From Oenococcus kitaharae DSM 17330 (GTDB taxonomy: Bacteria; Bacillota; Bacilli; Lactobacillales; Lactobacillaceae), in the NCBI RefSeq assembly GCF_000241055.1, contig NZ_CM001398.1, forward strand, positions 248,001-312,000: a stretch of DNA of 64,000 nt, in the 5' to 3' direction. A model generated the notes under the pieces. That model had not been told where the DNA came from. It saw only the letters and a program-made list of their open reading frames with translations, and made no database searches. Made by a program: the position numbers and the translations under genes. Below are positions 42,579-50,315 of the stretch, one piece after another (within the stretch, counting starts at the first letter, position 1; every line of letters begins with the position of its first letter).

Positions 42579-44728
42579 GATTGTTCCCCTTTCAATGTCA
42601 GTGCTAGACTACTTTTCTCTCTAATTAGAATGAAGGCAACCGATATAGCGGCATCTAGCGCGATCAGCAGCAGGACAAAGGGAAGCAGCAGCATGGAACG
42701 CCCAAATATCATGATGGCCGCTAGCTGAATAATATATGAAGCGGCAAAACTGATAATCTCTGTCCGGTAGCGGTCAAATAATTTAATTCCTAATAAACGC
42801 TCAACGGCCAAACGATTAGCCTTGCTTTGGATAATGCAGGCTAGTAGGAAGATTGAAGAGACAAGGCTTAGGAAAAAGACAGCCAAGGTTACTGCTGATG
42901 AACGGTTAATTACTTCTGTATCAGTGGATGCCTGATCGGCCAGTAACGAATTATCTGTGACAAATTGCAGCTGCAGAGGCCTAAAGAAATTAGAATGGCT
43001 AATTGTCTTGATATTGCTGCGATTAGCAGCAGTATTTTGGATTTTGATCGGATTGTTAATCCCGTTGTTGGTTAATATGATTTTTTCAAAAAAAGTCGCA
43101 TTATTGTCGTCGAAAATCTGAAAAATAGGTTGAGCAAAATTATCTTTAGTATCAGCGCTGTATGGGAAAACCGAGAGCTGAGGGTCATCGTAGTAATCAA
43201 TCTGCACCGGAATATCAGTCAGATTAGTCCGCTTTTCTTCAGCCGAAGATAAATCACTGAAAATAAGATTTTGACACAGGTACTTAGTCTTAGCCGCTTG
43301 TTTTTTATAGGAAGCAGGTACTATGAACTGGCGGATATTACTTGGATTTTTTCTTAATTCCAGCTGTCGATTATGAAAATGCTTAAAATAATTTTTGTTG
43401 ACCGTCATGGCTGGAAACTTGCTGCGTGCGAAATATAAGGATTGATTTTCTTTCTTTTGCGCGCCGCCCGTAGCGTATGGTTTAGTCATCTCACCATTTA
43501 TGTATACGGCATCAGTTGACCTTTCTAGTTTTTTAAATAACACAAATAATTTGTCCGACGTTTGGTGTCCTCCTAACAAACTATCCTGAAATTCACTATT
43601 TGATTCGTGATACTGATTGAGCGTCAGGACTCGACCGTTTTTTTGCCAGCTGCGATTAAACGCATTCTGCTGCATCAGCGCATGTACATTATTGCCAATA
43701 AAAATCAGTAAGGCAGTAACCAACAACATCATGACGCCTTTCATGATCAGGCAAAGAACATTCCCCAGTCGAAAATTAAGAAAATTCTTCAATAATTTGC
43801 TAATTGTCACTTGCTTGATCGTTAGATAGACAAAAGCATTTAGGATAAGAAACAGAAGCAGAATGAATAATTGCGACATAAGTAGAGAAAGGAAAAAGCC
43901 ACTGGGCCGATAACGGAAATAAAACCAAGCTGTCGCATCAATTAACATAGATACTAGGATAATGACGCATATGTTCGTTTTAATAAAATCCCAAAAAATC
44001 GACCTGTTGCTAATACCATTAAGTTTCTTAATCCCGATCTCTTTGATTTGTGCCAGGGGCGTGTAGATGATCACAATAGCCAAAACTAATATAGTCATCA
44101 CAATAATTAGGACAAACAGCATCAGTGAAATATTGATAAAGCTAGTGCCGCTGCCATAGCTGGACGTTAACAGCACCTTGGGACTAACGGCAAAAAACTG
44201 ACTCAATTTATTGACAACGGCCGTCTTATTAATTGATTGAGTCGAGGAAACTGTATAAGTGCCATTGAGCGACTTGTCATCTTGGCGATAATAGCGGGCC
44301 ATTGTCTGAAGCTGCACTTTATTAGCTGACCAAAAGACGGGGATAGACCCCGCTTGATAGCGGCTGTCAGTTTTAAAACTTGTGTAGATACTTTGGCCAT
44401 TTTTAAATAAGTTGTGCGGACGAAGATGGAATTGTTGAAAAGGAAAACTGCTTTTTTCAAAAACAACCGACTTTAAGACAACATCACTATTCTGTCCTTT
44501 TGTATCTGTCCTAAAAATTGAGACTTTTTCTTTATCGGCTAATTGCCTGAAAAAGGCCAGTTCTTGTCGGGCAGTTCTATTTGTATTCGAAATATAAAAC
44601 TGGAAAGAGGATGGCGTCTGCCCCAGATTATTAACAGTGATATAGTCTCTAGTCTCGTAAATATTGATGACAAGAAAACTGGCAAATATAAGCGCAATCA
44701 GCAAGCACAATGACGTAATTTTTTTCAT
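42575..44728 (-). CDS. Bacteriocin-associated integral membrane protein (DUF1430-like)
   Basis: 717 aa. An N-terminal span (SLCLLIALIFASFLVINIYE), a large extracellular domain, then membrane segments around residues 190-330 (LMLFVLIIVMTILVLAIVII) with a KEIGIKKLNG motif like FtsX-type permeases, a second external domain, and three to four C-terminal spans (SIFLLACIIQSK, then LLPFVLLLIALDAAISVAFI). The same architecture and size mark the membrane partner of lactococcin 972-type clusters. It is coupled to the ATPase gene by a 4-nt overlap. Confidence 0.8.
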   Translation of the reverse strand: MKKITSLCLLIALIFASFLVINIYETRDYITVNNLGQTPSSFQFYISNTNRTARQELAFFRQLADKEKVSIFRTDTKGQNSDVVLKSVVFEKSSFPFQQFHLRPHNLFKNGQSIYTSFKTDSRYQAGSIPVFWSANKVQLQTMARYYRQDDKSLNGTYTVSSTQSINKTAVVNKLSQFFAVSPKVLLTSSYGSGTSFINISLMLFVLIIVMTILVLAIVIIYTPLAQIKEIGIKKLNGISNRSIFWDFIKTNICVIILVSMLIDATAWFYFRYRPSGFFLSLLMSQLFILLLFLILNAFVYLTIKQVTISKLLKNFLNFRLGNVLCLIMKGVMMLLVTALLIFIGNNVHALMQQNAFNRSWQKNGRVLTLNQYHESNSEFQDSLLGGHQTSDKLFVLFKKLERSTDAVYINGEMTKPYATGGAQKKENQSLYFARSKFPAMTVNKNYFKHFHNRQLELRKNPSNIRQFIVPASYKKQAAKTKYLCQNLIFSDLSSAEEKRTNLTDIPVQIDYYDDPQLSVFPYSADTKDNFAQPIFQIFDDNNATFFEKIILTNNGINNPIKIQNTAANRSNIKTISHSNFFRPLQLQFVTDNSLLADQASTDTEVINRSSAVTLAVFFLSLVSSIFLLACIIQSKANRLAVERLLGIKLFDRYRTEIISFAASYIIQLAAIMIFGRSMLLLPFVLLLIALDAAISVAFILIREKSSLALTLKGEQS

Positions 44729-44761
44729 GGCAAGAACCCTCTAAATGACCAAAAAGTCCAT

Positions 44762-44794
44762 AATAACTGTACCACTTATTGTAGTACAGTTATT
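44762..44794. repeat. Inverted repeat between bacteriocin gene and DUF1430 gene
   Basis: AATAACTGTAC (44762-44772) and GTACAGTTATT (44784-44794), perfect 11-bp arms with an 11-nt loop, 34-66 bp upstream of the membrane-protein start. No T run follows, so it is more likely an operator or an RNA processing/stability hairpin than a terminator. Confidence 0.7.
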
Positions 44795-44800
44795 GAAAAT

Positions 44801-44828
44801 AAACAGATTATTTTGAAATAACCTGTTT
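44801..44828 (-). terminator. Weak terminator-like hairpin after the bacteriocin gene
   Basis: AAACAG-A-TTATTT-TG-AAATAA-C-CTGTTT, a 12-bp AT-rich hairpin 30 nt after the lactococcin 972-like stop (minus strand), followed by ATTTTC. It could allow partial read-through so that the peptide is made in excess over its ABC transporter. Confidence 0.5.
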
Positions 44829-44858
44829 GTTCTGGATGAATTATTTGTTCATACCAAT

Positions 44859-45152
44859 CTAAAACCCATAATAATAACTCATTCTAGTTGGGGGAAAGTG
44901 TTGGATACTGGCTTTAGACCAGTGGCCAGCTGCTCCTGTGCTTGTATTTGTTTCCGACCCTCTAACAACTTTTGACCAGTGCGACCTGCTACCATGATAA
45001 TAGTTCGAATAACCATAGTCACCATTCCACCCCACGCCATAGTTCCAGGTGCCTCCACTAACATTTGCAGCAAGAGCAATCGTGGAAAAACCAAAAGTAC
45101 CAACAGTCAAAGTCACAATGACAATTTTTTTAATTTTGCTTCCAAAAGTCAT
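44859..45152 (-). CDS. Lactococcin 972-like bacteriocin precursor
   Basis: 97 aa from ATG 45152 (MTFGSKIKKIVIVTLTVGTF), behind SD GGAG about 10 nt upstream; a longer frame to 45191 lacks a site. A Sec signal peptide ends ...STIALA before ANVSGGTWNYG. The mature part of about 69 residues has the family pattern: SGGTWNYGVG, YSNYYHGSRSHWSKVV, AGHWSKASI and a C-terminal MSYYYGF, compared with the remembered lactococcin 972 features YSNYHHGSKTH and SFYYNFW. Lcn972 binds lipid II and blocks septum formation. The ABC pair follows on the same strand; an Rgg regulator lies upstream. Confidence 0.82.
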   Translation of the reverse strand: MTFGSKIKKIVIVTLTVGTFGFSTIALAANVSGGTWNYGVGWNGDYGYSNYYHGSRSHWSKVVRGSETNTSTGAAGHWSKASIQHFPPTRMSYYYGF

Positions 45153-45212
45153 ATTTAAGTATCTCCAATCATAATGATCAATAAACAACAAAAGTTCATA
45201 ACTAATTAGATC

Positions 45213-45241
45213 AAGGTATCGCGCACTAAGTTCGATACCTT
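45213..45241. promoter_or_regulatory. Inverted repeat upstream of the bacteriocin gene
   Basis: AAGGTATCG (45213-45221) and CGATACCTT (45233-45241), perfect 9-bp arms 60-90 bp upstream of the bacteriocin start. No T run, so it is a candidate operator for a regulator such as the adjacent Rgg protein. The rest of the 200-bp gap shows nothing recognisable. Confidence 0.5.
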
Positions 45242-45349
45242 AGCTTCTTTATACAGCGATCTGTTAAGCACAGATCAAAATTATCAGATACTATCAAAAA
45301 GCACTTTTTAAATCTTTTTTTAGTAGCAAAAAACGAGTTCTTCACAAAT

Positions 45350-46222
45350 TTAAAAAGGGTGTTCTTGGAGAAATTTTTCTTGATATTCTTCATAAGAGGA
45401 CGCTAATTGCTTAGAGCCAATAATTCTTAACGTATGAATAAGCGAACTATTATCTTGTAATGCATCAGAATTTTTAGATAAAAGATTTTTGAAAAAAGCC
45501 AACTTGATTCGAATCACGCTTGCTTCTTGACTCAATTGAGCATTCTCAAAAAATCTCACTAATTGTTGTGCCCCGGCTAAATCGTTTCGATTTAACAACA
45601 CTTCTACAGCATTTACAATTGCCGTAAGAGCATACTCTTGATTATCATGCACATGAGCCATCTTGCTGATCTTAAAAGCAAGCTCCTTCATGATCGAATG
45701 AATCATTTGAGAACTTAAAATGGTCAGACAATTATTAAATATACTAATTTGAAAATTGCCCCAGTTTTCAACTGCCATCAAATAATCAAATAGCTGATTA
45801 TTAATCTCGGGTTCTACAACAAAATTAGGATCCAGATCTTTAATCAAAGCAACCACCACCGCTTGTATCAATATGCCAAAATTACTTTCCTCGTTTTGAT
45901 ATCGTTTAGCAACATCATCCAGAGCCTCCCTTAGGCTTCTGATATCTTTATGAACATAATCTTGGTAGATTTTGTTTATTAAATCCTGGTAGCTGCGGCC
46001 AAAATCTGGTTCAATTAACTGAATAAACTCATCAGCGCTTATATGTAGCCTATCGAGGAGCATTATTACTTTCGCAAACGAAAGGTTGAGATCACCTTTC
46101 TCAAATTTGTTCAATGACGAAATAGAAGTAATACCAGCAACGAGGTCAGGCCCCTTATATTTCTCTTCTTTCCTCAATTGCCTAAAAGTTTCACCGATTT
46201 TTTTTGCTTCTAATTTCACCAT
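45350..46222 (-). CDS. Rgg/GadR/MutR-family regulator 1
   Basis: 290 aa from ATG 46222 (MVKLEAKKIGETFRQLRKEE), chosen because a promoter lies just upstream (46237-46265) inside the longer open frame to 46288. An N-terminal XRE-type HTH (VAGITSISSLNKFEKGDLNL) is followed by the helical-repeat C-terminal domain that in Rgg proteins binds peptide pheromones. It is a paralogue of the regulator at 46495-47367 (shared NCLTI-SS and LGSKQLA/IGSKQLA patches). Divergent to it is a 40-codon hydrophobic peptide gene, the standard Rgg-SHP layout; the bacteriocin gene lies downstream on the same strand. Confidence 0.87.
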   Translation of the reverse strand: MVKLEAKKIGETFRQLRKEEKYKGPDLVAGITSISSLNKFEKGDLNLSFAKVIMLLDRLHISADEFIQLIEPDFGRSYQDLINKIYQDYVHKDIRSLREALDDVAKRYQNEESNFGILIQAVVVALIKDLDPNFVVEPEINNQLFDYLMAVENWGNFQISIFNNCLTILSSQMIHSIMKELAFKISKMAHVHDNQEYALTAIVNAVEVLLNRNDLAGAQQLVRFFENAQLSQEASVIRIKLAFFKNLLSKNSDALQDNSSLIHTLRIIGSKQLASSYEEYQEKFLQEHPF

Positions 46223-46236
46223 AACTCTAGAATAAT

Positions 46237-46265
46237 ATAATAATAAGGTGAGTGCTGGATTACAA
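46237..46265 (-). promoter_or_regulatory. Promoter of rgg 1, overlapping the divergent peptide promoter
   Basis: Minus strand TTGTAA (46260-46265), 17-nt spacer, TATTAT (46237-46242). On the plus strand TATAAT (46236-46241) with a poor -35 (TTTCAC at 46214-46219) could serve the peptide gene, so the two promoters lie on top of each other. Confidence 0.6.
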
Positions 46266-46305
46266 AAATAAAAAATTGAATCCCGCACGACGAGGCAGAA
46301 TCAAA

Positions 46306-46428
46306 ATGAAAAAAGCGAGTTCTTTAATTTTGCTCATTTTTGGCGTAATTATTGTAATCGGCGGCAGCCTTCAAGCGGAACATAAATCTAAGCCAATCGT
46401 GTCCGCTCAGCAATATCTCCAAAAATAA
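46306..46428 (+). CDS. SHP-like short hydrophobic peptide 1 (candidate pheromone precursor, 40 aa)
   Basis: 40 codons from ATG 46306 with GAGG about 10 nt upstream. The protein begins MKKASSLILLIFGVIIVIGG and ends in a polar tail (SLQAEHKSKPIVSAQQYLQK). The N-terminal Lys pair, hydrophobic stretch and the core GVIIVIGG resemble streptococcal SHP pheromones, whose active form is like DIIIIVGG. Unlike classical SHPs, which end at the GG, it carries a 20-residue extension. It is divergent from rgg 1 with 83 bp between starts. Too short for standard gene callers. Confidence 0.6.
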   Translation: MKKASSLILLIFGVIIVIGGSLQAEHKSKPIVSAQQYLQK

Positions 46429-46494
46429 AAATCTATGTCTTGGAAGTATATTGAAAGTTCGATCCGTCTGAAGTGGTTTTGTTGTACCCTAAAA

Positions 46495-47367
46495 TCAATT
46501 ATTCTGACTATAAAACTCATTCATATAAGCCTGGTAAGCAGCAGCTAATTGTTTGGAGCCGAGCCGATCAAGTGAAAGGAGTAAGGCACCATTACTTTTC
46601 TTGGCCTCCTCAGCGTCTAAGAGTAGAAGATTTTTTAAAAAAATGAGTTTGAACCGTGCCAATAGAGAAATCTCTGGGATATCCATTGACTCGATATCGT
46701 TCACCAATTCCTTAGCATAGATGAAATCTTTTCGGTCAATCATGGCATCAATCGTGTTGACTAAAGCTAATAATAAATATTCTGAATTTTTTGAGTTTAA
46801 CCTATGCTCCTCGTGCTGAGTAATCATCTCTTTAGCCATGATCTCAATCACGCGTGAGCTGATAATCGTCAAGCAATTGCCAAAAACCGTGATTTGAAAA
46901 TTCTGCCAGCCACCAACTCTCAACAAATAGTTGGTCAAGTCCGAAACAAGTGCTTGATTAACTGGATAGTTGTGATTCAAATTCTTCAATAAAGCCATCG
47001 TTGTGGCAGCACATACGAGATCAAAATGGTCTTTATTAGACTGATACTGATGCAAATGAGATATAAAAATGTCCTCTAAATCAACCAGCTTATTCTCGCT
47101 ATATAAAACATTCATCTGATTCAAAAAAATTTGATACTCATTATTGAAATTAGAATCTGTGATTTGAACGAAATCATCCAAATCAACATGCATTTTTTCC
47201 AGTAATTGAACCACTTTGATAAAAGACAAATTCACATCATTTTCTTCAAATTTATAAAGAGTCGAGACAGACAAAATACCATCTGCCACGGTGCTTGCAG
47301 AATATCCCCGCTCTTTTCTGATGGTTTTAAATTGTGTGCCTAGTGAGTGAGTTCGAGGATCATACAT
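46495..47367 (-). CDS. Rgg/GadR/MutR-family regulator 2
   Basis: 290 aa (MYDPRTHSLGTQFKTIRKER). HTH around ILSVSTLYKFEENDVNLSFI KVVQLL; C-terminal helical repeats with QITVFGNCLTIISSRVIEIM and DRLGSKQLAAAYQAY. Clear paralogue of rgg 1 over its whole length, presumably from a tandem duplication. A divergent 36-codon hydrophobic peptide gene begins 48 bp upstream, and the DUF2712/ABC operon ends beyond it. The expected mode is peptide-dependent activation or repression of nearby promoters. Confidence 0.87.
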   Translation of the reverse strand: MYDPRTHSLGTQFKTIRKERGYSASTVADGILSVSTLYKFEENDVNLSFIKVVQLLEKMHVDLDDFVQITDSNFNNEYQIFLNQMNVLYSENKLVDLEDIFISHLHQYQSNKDHFDLVCAATTMALLKNLNHNYPVNQALVSDLTNYLLRVGGWQNFQITVFGNCLTIISSRVIEIMAKEMITQHEEHRLNSKNSEYLLLALVNTIDAMIDRKDFIYAKELVNDIESMDIPEISLLARFKLIFLKNLLLLDAEEAKKSNGALLLSLDRLGSKQLAAAYQAYMNEFYSQNN

Positions 47368-47372
47368 AGCTC

Positions 47373-47378
47373 TATAAT
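47373..47378 (+). promoter_or_regulatory. -10 box of the SHP-like peptide 2 gene
   Basis: TATAAT at 47373-47378, 38 bp before the start at 47416, with no recognisable -35; its upstream part lies inside the rgg 2 coding start. A missing -35 fits a promoter that needs an activator such as Rgg. Confidence 0.45.
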
Positions 47379-47415
47379 AGACGAAAATGAGTAGCTTAAA
47401 ATGAAAGGATTGCTT

Positions 47416-47526
47416 ATGAGGAAATTCAGCGAAATTTTGAAAATGTTAGTCGGCATTGTTATTATTGTTGGTACTAATCGTATTATTAATGGTCTTCAGG
47501 TATTTTACGAGTTACCTCAACAGTGA
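47416..47526 (+). CDS. SHP-like short hydrophobic peptide 2 (candidate pheromone precursor, 36 aa)
   Basis: 36 codons from ATG 47416 with SD AAAGGA 6 nt upstream (an in-frame ATG at 47401 has none). Sequence begins MRKFSEILKMLVGIVIIVGT and ends NRIINGLQVFYELPQQ. The hydrophobic core GIVIIVGT parallels GVIIVIGG of peptide 1 and the SHP core. Divergent from rgg 2; a strong terminator follows 5 nt after the stop. The two peptides differ enough that the two Rgg proteins could be specific. Confidence 0.6.
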   Translation: MRKFSEILKMLVGIVIIVGTNRIINGLQVFYELPQQ

Positions 47527-47530
47527 GTGC

Positions 47531-47569
47531 AAAAAAGCAAGGGACTATGCATCCCTTGCTTTTTCAAAA
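47531..47569. terminator. Bidirectional terminator between peptide 2 and the DUF2712/ABC operon
   Basis: AAAAAGCAAGGGA-CTATGCA-TCCCTTGCTTTTT, 13-bp stem with A and T flanks; it ends the plus-strand peptide gene and the minus-strand operon that stops at 47590. Confidence 0.9.
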
Positions 47570-47589
47570 CATCATTTTGTCAACACAAA

Positions 47590-48366
47590 TTACTTTTTAA
47601 TAGGTGTCAAAAGAATTTTTAGATTTGGATCAATGACATTTGTCATACTGACTCGTATAAGGCGATTTTTTTGGACTCTCAAGAGCCCTTCTTTCATTCC
47701 TGCATCGTGTTTACTTGGTCCTTTATAGAGTCCCACAAGGAAATGATCTTTTTCGACACTTTGCATGACTGTAGAACCATCATACTTTGTTAACTCTAGG
47801 CTTAAATTTGTACCTGGCTTACCATCTGTAGCATGTGGCTCCTGCACAGACATCTTGCCTTCATACGTGACATGATAACTGCCCACCGGAATTTGAACGT
47901 CGGGTAAGTAATTACCCGGATTAGTAATGACATAACTATCGCCTTGTTTCTTTAAGGGACTAAATTTCGTCGGTGTTAATTGAATAGTTCTACCAGCTTC
48001 TAAACTAGTTGTTAAATTACCTATTAAGAGCAGTCCTTGCTCATCCAGCTGAGGTGTCAAACCATCCATGTTGAAATATTGTGTTGTCCCCCCAGTCAGG
48101 TGTGCATCATAAAAACCAGGAATTACTTTCATATCAGCGATCGTTTTGCTATCGATAGGCCCTGTCAGAGTTATGGCTTTGGCTGGATTCCTGTTTATAT
48201 AATTGTTTGATTGGCCTGCCTTACCGACTTTTTTAACCTTAGGCACATAATTTCTGGCAGCATTTTGGCTGATTCTTTGGCTCAAAAAATTGTAGCTTAA
48301 CAGCCCAAAGAGGCCAAGGACAATGATAATGAAAGCAATTAAAGAGGCTTTTTTACTGCTTCTCAT
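47590..48366 (-). CDS. Membrane-anchored extracellular protein of the DUF2712/ABC operon
   Basis: 258 aa, family not recognised. One N-terminal span (LIAFIIIVLGLFGLLSYNFL) without a lipobox cysteine, then an external domain that looks mostly beta (GLTPQLDEQGLLLIGNLTTS, DVQIPVGSYHVTYEGKMSV). It is the last gene of the operon and overlaps the ATPase gene by 4 nt. By position it could be the membrane-fusion or immunity component of the ABC system, which is inference. Confidence 0.65.
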   Translation of the reverse strand: MRSSKKASLIAFIIIVLGLFGLLSYNFLSQRISQNAARNYVPKVKKVGKAGQSNNYINRNPAKAITLTGPIDSKTIADMKVIPGFYDAHLTGGTTQYFNMDGLTPQLDEQGLLLIGNLTTSLEAGRTIQLTPTKFSPLKKQGDSYVITNPGNYLPDVQIPVGSYHVTYEGKMSVQEPHATDGKPGTNLSLELTKYDGSTVMQSVEKDHFLVGLYKGPSKHDAGMKEGLLRVQKNRLIRVSMTNVIDPNLKILLTPIKK

Positions 48367-48986
48367 ACTAATTTACCTTCTTCCATATTGAAGACCTGAT
48401 CTGCCAAGATGGACAAGTCTTCTGGATTATGACTTGCTAGAATAATCGTGGCACCGGCTTCCTTTTCCGCTTCAAAGATTCGGCGCATTTCTTTCACGCC
48501 CTCAATATCAATCGCATTAGTCGGTTCATCTAATAAAATCAATTTCGGTTTTTCAAACAGGGCTTGCGCAATCGCGGCCCGCTGCTTCATACCTAAAGAA
48601 TATTGACGCACCTTTCGCTTATCTGTAGGATCCAACCCCACGCGTTTGATTGTCGCATCAATCATTTCCGGACTAGCCACTTTGCGAATTTTAGCCAGTA
48701 AAAGGAGATTTTTTCTTAAAGTGAATTCCGGCAGAACATTATTGTTTTCAATGAGCAAACCAAGTTCAGACGGAAAATCAATATCTCGGTGCAGGACTTT
48801 CCCATCAATAGTAATACTGCCTGAGTCCAAACGGATTAAGCCGGCAATCGCTCGCAGCAGCATCGTTTTGCCAGCACCGTTTCGGCCTTTTAGCCCATAA
48901 ATTTTGCCAGTCTCGAAGGTCAAAGATAGATTGTCTAAGACCGTCTTATGGTTAATGGTTTTGATAATATTTTTAACTTCAATCAT
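48363..48986 (-). CDS. ABC transporter ATP-binding protein (second peptide-export module)
   Basis: 207 aa from ATG 48986 (MIEVKNIIKTINHKTVLDNL) with SD AAGGAG; the frame is open to 49055 but that part overlaps the permease gene. Walker A GLKGRNGAGKTMLLRAIAGL, signature YSLGMKQRAAIAQALF, Walker B LILLDEPTNAIDIEGVKEMR and H-loop IILASHNPEDL. The short length and SLGMKQR signature place it with ABC-2 type bacteriocin/antibiotic exporters. It powers the three membrane subunits encoded upstream. Confidence 0.88.
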   Translation of the reverse strand: MIEVKNIIKTINHKTVLDNLSLTFETGKIYGLKGRNGAGKTMLLRAIAGLIRLDSGSITIDGKVLHRDIDFPSELGLLIENNNVLPEFTLRKNLLLLAKIRKVASPEMIDATIKRVGLDPTDKRKVRQYSLGMKQRAAIAQALFEKPKLILLDEPTNAIDIEGVKEMRRIFEAEKEAGATIILASHNPEDLSILADQVFNMEEGKLV

Positions 48987-48996
48987 ATGTATCTCC

Positions 48997-49626
48997 TTAG
49001 TGTGATCCAAAAAATTCTTTGCGTTGCAAAAAGAGGGCCGAGATGCACAAAACACATATGGTTGCTACACAAAGACCCAAGTAGCTCCATATCGGCACAG
49101 CGATGTGATTAATCAAAAAGAAGGCGGCCAGTCCAGCTGGTAATCGAAAAACTAATAAAGCTGTTAATAAAATCGCGCTAATAATCAGTAAGGCTGGGCC
49201 CGGTGAAAATAGCAGTTCAAATAACATATATAGACTGGTAAAAAAAATGTAGCCCATAATTAATGAAAAAAATTGTGGCCACAGGGCATTTTTTTCAAAA
49301 ATGAAAAAGTCAGCCAACAGAATAAGCAGAGGATTAATAATTAAAATCATGACATTTCGTAAGTAGGTCTTCACGAGTAAATGCCAACGTGCCTTATAAC
49401 GAATCAATTGATTCAGCGTGGCACCCGTCTCCCACTCTTTGACACTACCAACAATTGGCAAAAAACTAGTTAGTAACAAACCAAAAAAGAAGATGCGAGT
49501 AACAAGACTAACGTGCATATAATCAAAAAAATAGACAGCTTGGTGGCCTCGGCTCTGCATCAAAAAGGTTAGTAAGACCATCACGCTCAAGATAGCAAAG
49601 CGTAATCCATAGTTTACTTTATCCAT
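48997..49626 (-). CDS. ABC-type membrane subunit (third permease gene)
   Basis: 209 aa, about six hydrophobic segments (for example LRFAILSVMVLLTFLMQSRG, IFFFGLLLTSFLPIVGSVK and VATICVLCISALFLQ). No family recognised. The loop EWETGATLNQLIRYKARWHL resembles the cytoplasmic coupling region of ABC-2 permeases. It overlaps the previous permease gene by 13 nt and precedes the ATPase start by 10 nt. Confidence 0.7.
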   Translation of the reverse strand: MDKVNYGLRFAILSVMVLLTFLMQSRGHQAVYFFDYMHVSLVTRIFFFGLLLTSFLPIVGSVKEWETGATLNQLIRYKARWHLLVKTYLRNVMILIINPLLILLADFFIFEKNALWPQFFSLIMGYIFFTSLYMLFELLFSPGPALLIISAILLTALLVFRLPAGLAAFFLINHIAVPIWSYLGLCVATICVLCISALFLQRKEFFGSH

Positions 49627-50315
49627 TCGCGTCTCCGAATACTGTTTTGAAAAAAAATGTATAAACAGAAAAGAATAACTATATAAATAAATAAACCAAA
49701 AGTAGCGTAGCTAATTCCCGCTCCTAAAGCGTGAGGCGCGGCAAAAAGGGTTACTTGGGTTTGAGAAAAAATCGAATTGTTCAAAAGAGGCAGAGGAAGA
49801 TAGGCAATCACAGCCATCACAGTATTGATAATTAGTCCTATTAGTATAGAAGACCAAGAAGTATAATTCATCACAATTTGTACAAGAGAGATAATGATTA
49901 ATGTCCAGCCCAGAGATAAGGCGACCTGTAACGTCCATAGAACTAAAAAAGTCACCAATTCTGCACTACTTGGATTAAATTGAAAAATACGAGTCCAAGG
50001 TAACAGCCAATAGATTAAGGCAAACACAAAAGTGAGCTTCAGTGTCTTAATCATATACATACGGGAAAGTAGACTGCTTTTTTGTAGACGTACAACAGTC
50101 TGCACCGGAACCGCAATATTGATCGACCAATAAATAAGGAAAATAACTGAAAAAACCGTCTGCCAGTTAAGCCGGTAAAAGTAGATACCACCAGCTTCAG
50201 ATGTTAACCAATCTCGATAAGTAATGGCCGACCAAGAGATACCAAAGACATAGCAGATGACCAAGAACAGAATCATCAGGAGAGTCGAGAACAAAAAGCG
50301 TGGATTTTTAATCAT
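49614..50315 (-). CDS. ABC-type membrane subunit (second permease gene)
   Basis: 233 aa from ATG 50315 (MIKNPRFLFSTLLMILFLVI) with SD GGAG; the ATG overlaps the previous stop as ATGA. Six hydrophobic segments, such as VFALIYWLLPWTRIF and YATFGLFIYIVILFCLYIFF. No family recognised beyond ABC-2-like membrane proteins. Position between two other permease genes indicates one complex. Confidence 0.7.
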   Translation of the reverse strand: MIKNPRFLFSTLLMILFLVICYVFGISWSAITYRDWLTSEAGGIYFYRLNWQTVFSVIFLIYWSINIAVPVQTVVRLQKSSLLSRMYMIKTLKLTFVFALIYWLLPWTRIFQFNPSSAELVTFLVLWTLQVALSLGWTLIIISLVQIVMNYTSWSSILIGLIINTVMAVIAYLPLPLLNNSIFSQTQVTLFAAPHALGAGISYATFGLFIYIVILFCLYIFFQNSIRRREWIK

